From NCBI GenBank assembly GCA_013205335.1, contig JABMNB010000239.1:1-5474 (forward strand): a stretch of 5,474 nucleotides of DNA, in the 5' to 3' direction. This document shows positions 1 through 4,302 of this stretch, in pieces. Numbering within the stretch: position 1 is the first letter of the stretch; each line of letters begins with the position of its first letter. The notes under the pieces were generated by a model. The model was not told the origin of the DNA, searched no databases, and worked only from the letters and a program-made list of their open reading frames with translations. The stretch is from Rhodospirillales bacterium (GTDB lineage: Bacteria > Pseudomonadota > Alphaproteobacteria > Reyranellales > Reyranellaceae). Position numbers and translations under genes: made by a program.

Positions 1-174
1 CATCGACTGGGTCAGGTGCTCGTTGAAGTGGGCCTCGGCCGTGTTCATGGTCACGTTGGTGATCCACACCTGCTCCATCGGCTCCACCGTCTTGCCGCGG
101 GCATGTTTCATCACGTCGCCGACGGTGAAGTCCTCGAAGTAGTTGTGCCTGCCGGTGAGTGCGGAGACTTTCAT
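1..174 (-). CDS. MaoC-like (R-hydratase / mesaconyl-CoA hydratase-like) protein, N-terminal part
   Basis: This is the first 58 codons of a MaoC-type hot-dog-fold protein; the rest lies beyond the window. The translation begins MKVSALTGRHNYFEDF, followed by a V-G-D turn, then VTMNTAEAHFNEH at about residues 41-53. The pattern (N)YFEDFxVGDxxxHxxGKTV, then an Asn/His-containing active-site helix, is the usual start of single-domain MaoC enoyl-CoA hydratases related to mesaconyl-CoA and itaconyl-CoA hydratases, which add water to an enoyl-CoA in the cytoplasm. The start ATG (174-172) overlaps the TGA of the upstream acyl-CoA dehydrogenase by one base. A GGGAG Shine-Dalgarno (185-181) sits six bases upstream, so the start is well supported and translational coupling is likely. 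It is the second MaoC-type gene of this unit, and the His position that the other paralog has altered is intact here (His49). The exact substrate cannot be read from the fragment. Confidence 0.85.
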   Translation of the reverse strand, partial: MKVSALTGRHNYFEDFTVGDVMKHARGKTVEPMEQVWITNVTMNTAEAHFNEHLTQSM

Positions 175-1334
175 CAGTTTCTCCCGCGCCCGAGCAGGCG
201 GTCGGAGATGATGCGCTTCTGGATCTCCGAGGTGCCCTCGAAGATCTTTGTGAGGCGCGCATCTCGCCAATGGCGCTCGACGGCATGGAGCGTGGTGTAG
301 CCGGCGCCGCCATGGATCTGCAGGCCCTCGCTGCAGACCCGCTCGGACATCTCCGAGGCAAACAGCTTGGCCATCGACGCTTCCTTGTCGCAGCGCTGGC
401 CGGTGTCGATCTGCTCGCAGACGAAGTAGTTGAGCTGGCGGGCAGCCTCGATCTGCGTCGCCATGTCGGCGATCTTGAAGCGGATCGCCTGGAATTCCGA
501 GATCGACTGACCGAACTGGCGGCGCTCGCCGGCGTAGCGGATCGAATCGTCGAGGGCGCCCTGGGCCAGGCCGATGGCGCGGGCGGCGGTGTGGGCGCGC
601 GCGGTCTCGAGACCGGCCGTCGCATAGTAGAAGGCCTGGCCTTCGTCGCCGATCATATCCTCGGCCTTGACCCGGCAATTGTCGAACGCGAGTTCCCAGG
701 TCTTCCAGCCGAAATAGCCGATCTTGGGAATCGGCGAACCGCTGCAGCCCGGCATCAGCTCGCCGCGCTTCTTCTCGACGAAGAACATCGACAGGCCGAG
801 ATGACGCTTGCCCGGAGGCGCTTCGGACGTGCGCGCGATGATGATCATGAAGTCGGCACCGTCGGCGAAGGTGCACCAGTATTTGTTGCCGCTGATCAGG
901 TAGCTGTCGCCGTCCTTCTTGGCGCGGCACGAGATGTTCGAGATGTCCGAGCCCGCGTTGGGCTCCGACATCGAGAAGGCGCCGAGGAACTCACCCTTGG
1001 CCATGCGCGGCAGGTAACGCTGGCGCTGCTCCTCGCTCATCTTGTGCGAGCCGATCAGCAGGTTGCCGCGGGCGATGATCGAGGCGACGCTCATCCAGCC
1101 ACGCGACAGCTCTTCCGTCACCAGGCAGTATTCCGAGCAGCCGAGGCCCAGGCCGCCATATTCCTCGGGGATCAGGATGCCGAAATAGCCGAGCTCGGCC
1201 ATCTTGTCGCGCAGGTCCATCGGGATGTCGCCCTTCTCGGGATCGAGCCTGTTGGCGACCGGCAAGACTTCGTTGAGCGTGAACTCGCGCGCCTGCTCCT
1301 GGATCATGCGGCGTTCTTCGGTGAGGAAAGGCAT
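174..1334 (-). CDS. Acyl-CoA dehydrogenase (FAD-dependent, MCAD/SCAD-type)
   Basis: This 386-residue flavoenzyme oxidises an acyl-CoA to the trans-2-enoyl-CoA and passes electrons to electron-transfer flavoprotein in the cytoplasm. The length is typical for the family. The N-terminal helical domain starts MPFLTEERRMIQEQAREF and includes PEEYGGLGLG at about 56-65. The middle beta-domain carries the signature AFSMSEPNAGSD (119-130). The C-terminal helical domain has GERRQFGQSISEFQAI (269-284, FAD/dimer contacts), QIHGGAGY (339-346) and IFEGTSEIQKR (365-375). Glu367 in that last motif is at the position of the catalytic base of medium- and short-chain enzymes. The start is the ATG at 1334-1332, overlapping the TAA of the upstream MaoC-like gene by one base (TAATG). 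An open frame continues upstream to 1733, but it is antiphase to the MaoC gene and carries no family sequence. A MaoC-type hydratase on each side suggests that the enoyl-CoA product is hydrated next. The acyl chain it acts on is unknown. Confidence 0.95.
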   Translation of the reverse strand: MPFLTEERRMIQEQAREFTLNEVLPVANRLDPEKGDIPMDLRDKMAELGYFGILIPEEYGGLGLGCSEYCLVTEELSRGWMSVASIIARGNLLIGSHKMSEEQRQRYLPRMAKGEFLGAFSMSEPNAGSDISNISCRAKKDGDSYLISGNKYWCTFADGADFMIIIARTSEAPPGKRHLGLSMFFVEKKRGELMPGCSGSPIPKIGYFGWKTWELAFDNCRVKAEDMIGDEGQAFYYATAGLETARAHTAARAIGLAQGALDDSIRYAGERRQFGQSISEFQAIRFKIADMATQIEAARQLNYFVCEQIDTGQRCDKEASMAKLFASEMSERVCSEGLQIHGGAGYTTLHAVERHWRDARLTKIFEGTSEIQKRIISDRLLGRGRN

Positions 1335-1822
1335 TATTGGGGATTCCTGAGACGCACGAGGTTGGTACGCTTGAAGTCGATGACGAGTTCTTCGCGCTGG
1401 TTGAAGCCCTTGCTGTGCCAGCTGACGATGCCGAACCCCTTGTGGGAGTCGGAGACACGCCGGTCGAGCACCACCGATTCCGCGCACAGCGAATCGCTTG
1501 GATAGACGGGCTGGTGATAGGTGAGTTCGTTGACGCCGAGGAACGGCCCGCCGCCTTCGCTCAGATCCTCGACGGTGAGGCCGAACACCGTCGTGAAGAC
1601 GAGCAGGGGGTTGGCCACGATGCCGGGATGGCCATGGGCCTGGGCGTAGGCGGCATTGAAGTAGTGCGGGTTGAAGTGCAGCGTCAGCGTCGTGAAGAGC
1701 GTGCTCTCGGACTCTGTGATCGTGCGGCCCCAATGGTGCCTGAACACGCGACCGACCTCGAAATCCTCATAGCGGTTGCCCTTGGGCACCAGCCGGGCGC
1801 GGGCCCTGAAATCCTCTGTCAT
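1334..1822 (-). CDS. MaoC-like acyl-CoA hydratase (itaconyl/mesaconyl-CoA hydratase-like)
   Basis: This 162-residue single hot-dog-domain protein probably hydrates an enoyl-CoA in the cytoplasm. Visible landmarks are GNRYEDFEVGRVF (15-27), ITESESTLFTTLTLHFNPHYFN (35-56), the hydrophobic central helix NPLLVFTTVFGLTVEDLS (71-88), LGVNELTYHQPVYPSDSL (95-112) and FKRTNLVRLR (150-159). From memory of the family, this order and the ending FKRTxxV fit the itaconyl-CoA/mesaconyl-CoA hydratase branch. An unusual feature is that the active-site helix reads NPHYFN, with Tyr54 where related proteins usually have His and a His one residue earlier. The ATG at 1822-1820 is preferred because AGGAG lies five bases upstream; a longer open frame to 1885 runs into a GC-rich intergenic palindrome. 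It shares one base with the acyl-CoA dehydrogenase start. Family membership is firm, but the substrate is inferred. Confidence 0.9.
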   Translation of the reverse strand: MTEDFRARARLVPKGNRYEDFEVGRVFRHHWGRTITESESTLFTTLTLHFNPHYFNAAYAQAHGHPGIVANPLLVFTTVFGLTVEDLSEGGGPFLGVNELTYHQPVYPSDSLCAESVVLDRRVSDSHKGFGIVSWHSKGFNQREELVIDFKRTNLVRLRNPQ

Positions 1823-1828
1823 TCCTAC

Positions 1829-1833
1829 TCCTG
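1829..1833 (-). promoter_or_regulatory. Ribosome binding site for the 162-residue MaoC-like gene
   Basis: On the minus strand AGGAG lies about five to six bases before the ATG at 1822-1820. It decides between this start and the longer open frame that begins at 1885 inside the palindrome region. Confidence 0.6.
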
Positions 1834-1840
1834 TCCTGCC

Positions 1841-1864
1841 CCTCTCCCCCGACAGGGGGAGAGG
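1841..1864. repeat. GC-rich intergenic palindrome (10-bp perfect arms)
   Basis: CCTCTCCCCC (1841-1850) and GGGGGAGAGG (1855-1864) are perfect inverted arms around the loop GACA. On the minus strand the neighbourhood reads CCCCCTCACCCAGCCTCTCC, continuing into the palindrome. That is the form of a dispersed intergenic repeat commonly seen in proteobacterial genomes (recalled from general knowledge, not searched). It lies in the 118-base gap between the mmgE/prpD-like and MaoC-like genes, so a transcript crossing the gap would carry a very stable hairpin about 20 bases upstream of the MaoC start. No U-run follows, so it is not a classical terminator. Confidence 0.75.
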
Positions 1865-1910
1865 CTGGGTGAGGGGGCTGCGCACGCCTCCTGCAAACCC
1901 CTAACCTAAT

Positions 1911-1932
1911 CTCTCGCCCTATCCGGGGAGAG
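1911..1932. repeat. Decayed second copy of the GC-rich palindrome
   Basis: CTCTCGCC (1911-1918) faces GGGGAGAG (1925-1932) with one mismatch and a six-base loop. The composition and the CTCTC...GAGAG ends match the perfect palindrome 60 bases away, so this looks like the degenerate other end of the same repeat unit. It begins eight bases past the stop of the mmgE/prpD-like gene. Confidence 0.45.
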
Positions 1933-1940
1933 GAATATGA

Positions 1941-3290
1941 TCATTTTTTAGCAGATGCACGGACGAGTTCGCCCACGTCGGTGAGGCTGTCGATGCGCTC
2001 GATGACATCGTACAGGCGACGGGCGCCGGCGGCGCCGAGCAGCGGCGTCACGAGGCTGTCGTACTTGGTTTCAATCGCCTCGCGTTGCTTCTCCAGATCG
2101 GCCCAGGGGATGCCCGCGTCGTGTTTGACCTCGATGGTCGTGCCGTCGTCGAGCTGGATCGCCATCTCGGCCAGAGAATGCGACCAGTGCGGCTGAAACT
2201 CGATCGCCATCTTGTCGCGCAGGCCCTGGATGCGCGGCTCCCGCGTCACGGCCTCCGTGTAGGAATCGAGGTTGGCGGTATCGACGCCGGTCAGCGCCAT
2301 CGCCACGGTCTGGCGCAGCGAGAACTTGGCTTCGAGGCCGGTCGTCGGATTGGGGATGTTGCAGACCTTGTCGGCGCCGGAATCGATGCGGAGCAAGATC
2401 TTCCGGACGCGCTCGGGCGGGAAGTTGTTCTTCAGTCGGATCTCCTTGGCGCACTCGATGGGCGCGTGCGTCAGGTAGCAGGCGGCGTGATACTTGAAGA
2501 GGTTGTTGCGCAGGTGCCAGCCGGACGGCGGCTCGCCGAGCGCCGCCTCGGCATTCAGGTGGTCGCTCTGCGACGAGGCAAAGCCCTGGTCGCACTCGAG
2601 GGAATCGCCCCGTGCGGTAAAGCCCTTGGCGGCCAGGCGGGCGGCCCGCAGGCCGTGCTCCGAGGCGGTGCCGGCATGCAGAGGCTTGCACATGGTGCCG
2701 AAGTTCGACTTGAGGCCGGCGGCCTGGGTGGCGGCAATTCCGAAAGCGACCGCGAGCTGGCGGGCGTCGAGGCCCAGCATTCGGCCGGCGGCGGCGGTGG
2801 CCGAGAAGGAGCCAACCGTGCCCGTGACGTGGAAGCCCTTCTGGTAGTGGCTGGGCGACACCAGCCGGCCGACGCGGCCCGACGTCTCGTAGCCCGCGAC
2901 GAAGCTTTCGATGAACAGGCGTCCCGATGCCTTCGTCTGTTCGCCGAGCGCCAGCAGGGCCGGTACGACCGTGACGGTGGGATGGCCGCCCATCGAGAAG
3001 TTCACGTCGTCATAGTCGAGCGCGTGGCTGGCCGCGCCGTTGATCAGCGCGGCGGTCGAGGGCAACACGGTCTCGGAGCGGCCGACCAGCGTGGCCGGCC
3101 CGTGGGCGCCATCCTCCAGCGCCTCGCTGACGAGGATGCCGGTGAGTTCCTCCTGCGCGCCCGCGATCGTGACGGCAAACCAGTCGAGCAGGCACTGCTT
3201 GGTGCGCTCGACCAGATCGTCCGGCAGATCCTGCCAGGCGAGGGCGGCGGCGCGCTGGGCGATTTCGGCCGTGACCGGAACGGCAGCCAT
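1941..3290 (-). CDS. MmgE/PrpD family protein (2-methylcitrate dehydratase / cis-aconitate decarboxylase-like)
   Basis: The protein has 449 residues, the normal length for MmgE/PrpD proteins, which include 2-methylcitrate dehydratase (PrpD), cis-aconitate decarboxylase and several lyases or isomerases of small carboxylic acids. Family landmarks are NGAASHALDYDD (84-95), GGHPTVTVVPALLAL (101-115), GFHVTGTVGSFSATAAAGRMLGL (152-174), KPLHAGTASEHGLRAARLAAKG (202-223) and FKYHAACYLTHAPIE (265-279). By comparison with the characterised decarboxylase, recalled from memory, Asp92/94, His103, His154, Lys202 and Lys266 match the active-site positions. The common DDT after HALDYD is DDV here. The start at 3290-3288 is set by AGGAGG four bases upstream; the same frame is open back to a GTG at 3404, but without a ribosome site. 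The gene ends in AAA AAA TGA. It is upstream of the MaoC/dehydrogenase genes and downstream of a terminator-like hairpin. No membrane segment or signal peptide is seen. The precise reaction is undetermined. Confidence 0.92.
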   Translation of the reverse strand: MAAVPVTAEIAQRAAALAWQDLPDDLVERTKQCLLDWFAVTIAGAQEELTGILVSEALEDGAHGPATLVGRSETVLPSTAALINGAASHALDYDDVNFSMGGHPTVTVVPALLALGEQTKASGRLFIESFVAGYETSGRVGRLVSPSHYQKGFHVTGTVGSFSATAAAGRMLGLDARQLAVAFGIAATQAAGLKSNFGTMCKPLHAGTASEHGLRAARLAAKGFTARGDSLECDQGFASSQSDHLNAEAALGEPPSGWHLRNNLFKYHAACYLTHAPIECAKEIRLKNNFPPERVRKILLRIDSGADKVCNIPNPTTGLEAKFSLRQTVAMALTGVDTANLDSYTEAVTREPRIQGLRDKMAIEFQPHWSHSLAEMAIQLDDGTTIEVKHDAGIPWADLEKQREAIETKYDSLVTPLLGAAGARRLYDVIERIDSLTDVGELVRASAKK

Positions 3291-3294
3291 GTTT

Positions 3295-3300
3295 CCTCCT
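3295..3300 (-). promoter_or_regulatory. Ribosome binding site of the mmgE/prpD-like gene
   Basis: A perfect AGGAGG on the minus strand lies four bases before the ATG at 3290-3288. It selects this start over the upstream in-frame GTG at 3404. Confidence 0.8.
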
Positions 3301-3394
3301 GAAATTGATTGGATGCAGTGTCGGCCACCAGCCGCTGCCTTGTCCACTCTCAGGGCTTTCGCGCATCGATATGAAAGAGGTGCGGATTGTCGTC

Positions 3395-3431
3395 CCCCAG
3401 ACACAACAAAGCCGCCCGGAGGCGGCTTTGT
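3395..3431 (-). terminator. Intrinsic terminator or attenuator hairpin
   Basis: ACAAAGCCGCC (3406-3416) and GGCGGCTTTGT (3421-3431) form a perfect 11-bp stem with a four-base loop. Read on the minus strand the stem ends in TTTGT and continues TGTGTCT, a T-rich tail; on the plus strand the tail is TTTGTGCCG, which is poorer. It therefore fits best as a terminator for minus-strand transcripts coming from the short ORF at 3534-3451 and possibly the methyltransferase gene. It stands 115 bases before the mmgE/prpD-like start on the same strand, so it either ends one unit before a new promoter or attenuates the downstream genes. Confidence 0.8.
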
Positions 3432-3444
3432 GCCGACTTTCGGC
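3432..3444 (-). other. Small hairpin abutting the terminator
   Basis: GCCGA (3432-3436) and TCGGC (3440-3444) form a 5-bp stem with a three-base loop. On the minus strand it lies between the short ORF stop (3453-3451) and the terminator stem, which begins on the next base. It could stack on the terminator or compete with alternative pairings in the leader. Confidence 0.4.
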
Positions 3445-3450
3445 GGCCCG

Positions 3451-3534
3451 TTACGAGCAGCACCGAGCCAATGCAGGAACGATCCTGGTGGCGGCTACTG
3501 CTGAGATCGCCGGCGTCGTGATGGTGAAGTTCAC
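3451..3534 (-). CDS. 27-residue hypothetical peptide ending Arg-Cys-Cys-Ser (leader peptide or microprotein)
   Basis: I do not recognise this peptide. The GTG start (3534-3532) has AGGAGG seven bases upstream, embedded in a 13-base AAGGAGGTGATCC that is complementary to the whole anti-Shine-Dalgarno tail of 16S rRNA, which is exceptionally strong. The frame begins (M)NFTITTPAISAVAATR and ends ALARCCS before TAA. The peptide is short, mildly hydrophobic and rich in Ala, Thr and Ile, has one Arg pair partner (Arg17, Arg24), two adjacent Cys codons (TGC TGC) near the end, and no clear membrane segment. The second half uses many codons that are rare in the neighbouring genes (TCA, GCA, GTA, AGG, GTT, CCT, TTG, GCT), which may reflect constraint on RNA structure. 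A terminator hairpin starts 19 bases after the stop. It lies 68 bases downstream of the methyltransferase and upstream of the mmgE/prpD-like gene, all on one strand. It may be a cis-acting leader peptide or a free microprotein; translation is inferred from the ribosome site alone. Confidence 0.55.
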   Translation of the reverse strand: MNFTITTPAISAVAATRIVPALARCCS

Positions 3535-3535
3535 A

Positions 3536-3549
3536 GGATCACCTCCTTT
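3536..3549 (-). promoter_or_regulatory. Full-length consensus Shine-Dalgarno of the short ORF
   Basis: On the minus strand AAAGGAGGTGATCC matches the complement of the 16S rRNA 3' tail over its whole length, far beyond the usual four to six bases. The core AGGAGG (3547-3542) is seven bases from the GTG. This is the main reason for accepting the 27-codon ORF. Confidence 0.7.
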
Positions 3550-3570
3550 CGATGTTGATGGGACGTGCAG

Positions 3571-3585
3571 CCTCGCACAGCGAGG
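3571..3585. other. Hairpin between the methyltransferase gene and the short ORF
   Basis: CCTCGC (3571-3576) and GCGAGG (3580-3585) form a perfect 6-bp stem with a three-base loop, 17 bases past the methyltransferase stop. No T-run follows on the minus strand, so termination here is doubtful. It may stabilise the 3' end or belong to the 5' leader of the short ORF. I see no convincing promoter in the 68 bases around it. Confidence 0.35.
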
Positions 3586-3602
3586 GTGAGCCGTAAACAC
3601 GC

Positions 3603-4208
3603 CTAAGGCTTCCTCGCGACGATATGGAAGATGTGCCAGTGCTTGGCATTGCCGCGCGGCGTGACGCCGTCGGCTTCCTCTTCCTCGAACATTTCGAGGT
3701 CGAATCCCTGCAGCAGGGCGAGCGCTTCGTCGCGCGACAGGAAAGTCATTCCCGGCCGGCCAACCCAGCTGTCGCGCGGCCCATACCATTGGCCCGAGAA
3801 TCGCCCGCCCGTGGGCAGCGCTTCACGGATACGCTCCCATGTCCGATGAAAGGCCTCCGGGTCGCAGAGGGGCATCGCGAAGCTCGAATTGACGAGGTGT
3901 ACGCCAAGCGGAATCGGCAATTCTTCCAGGCGCGCGACCATGGGCGTGAGGTCGGTTCCGTCGGGCAGGGGCCGCGCCTGCAATTGCCGCAGCGCTTCGG
4001 GCTCGGCATCGACGGCGATGACTTTCCAGCCGCGGCGCAGCATCTCGATCGCATCGCGGCCGTCGCCGCACCCCAGATCGATGACGAGGGGCTCAGATGG
4101 TGCGTCGCCGAAAGCGTCGAGCGCGGCGAGCAGCGTCTTGCGCGGAGGGCGATCGCGAAGCTGCTGGTAATAAGCGGCCCAGCCGGCCGACCGGTCATTT
4201 TCCGTCAT
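3603..4208 (-). CDS. Class I SAM-dependent methyltransferase
   Basis: The protein has 201 residues with a single Rossmann-type methyltransferase domain, cytoplasmic, with no signal or membrane segment. Motif I is LVIDLGCGDGRDAIEMLRRG (41-60), the SAM-binding glycine loop. Motif II is VIAVDAEPEALRQL (63-76), where Asp67 would contact the ribose. LVNSSFAMPLC (105-115) is at motif IV, and WERIREALPTGGRFSGQWYG (124-143) is the usual post-motif region. The N-terminal WAAYYQQLRDRPPRKTLLAAL and overall size resemble TehB-like and other small-molecule methyltransferases, but the substrate cannot be read. The C-terminus holds an acidic EEEE run (176-179) followed by PRGNAKHWHIFHIVARK. ATG 4208-4206 is chosen because the longer open frame to 4415 crosses the divergent gene's promoter region and signal peptide; AAGAG about eight bases upstream is a modest ribosome site. 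It is divergent from the solute-binding protein gene and may be cotranscribed with the short ORF downstream. Confidence 0.9.
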   Translation of the reverse strand: MTENDRSAGWAAYYQQLRDRPPRKTLLAALDAFGDAPSEPLVIDLGCGDGRDAIEMLRRGWKVIAVDAEPEALRQLQARPLPDGTDLTPMVARLEELPIPLGVHLVNSSFAMPLCDPEAFHRTWERIREALPTGGRFSGQWYGPRDSWVGRPGMTFLSRDEALALLQGFDLEMFEEEEADGVTPRGNAKHWHIFHIVARKP

Positions 4209-4302
4209 GCGCGTTCTCTTGGTCTCCAGCGCTTGTCGTGTGGGGCGTCGTGTGATCGTATCGTAGCTCAATAATAATAAATCAACGAACCGGGAGGAAT
4301 TC
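4209..4302. promoter_or_regulatory. Divergent intergenic region with candidate promoters
   Basis: These 94 bases separate two divergent genes and should hold both promoters. AATAAT (4270-4275, again 4273-4278) matches the sigma-70 -10 consensus at five of six bases on the plus strand and would give a short leader for the solute-binding protein gene; no good -35 is visible. On the minus strand TTGATT, with TACGAT about 19 bases on, is a weak pair for the methyltransferase. A tandem TCGTATCGTA (4256-4265) could be part of an operator. All of these assignments are tentative. Confidence 0.35.
4292..4297 (+). promoter_or_regulatory. Ribosome binding site of the solute-binding protein gene
   Basis: GGGAGG lies five bases before the ATG at 4303, an optimal position that confirms the start and the signal peptide that follows it. 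Confidence 0.75.

Noticed and set aside
159..1505. Long 448-codon plus-strand open frame
   Set aside because: It lies antisense to the acyl-CoA dehydrogenase and MaoC genes, whose protein motifs are clear. The translation is a low-complexity Ala/Arg/Leu/Asp mix with no family features, a GC-rich shadow.
2085..3302. Long 405-codon plus-strand open frame
   Set aside because: It is antisense to the well-supported mmgE/prpD-like gene, with Gly/Arg/Ala-rich composition and no recognisable domain.
3313..3335. Possible sigma-54 type promoter (GG...GC) upstream of the mmgE/prpD-like gene
   Set aside because: The GG and GC elements are 11 bases apart instead of the required 10, and the flanking consensus is poor.
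3010..3366. 118-codon minus-strand frame starting ATG at 3366
   Set aside because: It has no ribosome site and runs out of frame through the start of the mmgE/prpD-like gene, giving an Arg/Ala-rich shadow peptide.
3451..3534. Methanobactin-like precursor peptide
   Set aside because: Size and C-terminal Cys recall such precursors, but the Cys pattern differs (adjacent pair only) and no biosynthetic MbnB/MbnC-type gene is in the window.
3536..3550. Plus-strand GGATCACCTCCTTTC identical to the 3' end of 16S rRNA
   Set aside because: The bases just upstream (GAAGTTCACA) do not match the conserved 16S helix 45 region, so it is not an rRNA fragment. Read on the other strand it is a full-length Shine-Dalgarno in front of a short ORF.
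3624..4274. 216-codon plus-strand open frame
   Set aside because: It is antisense to the methyltransferase gene, whose SAM-binding motifs are unambiguous, and there is no family signal in the plus-strand translation.
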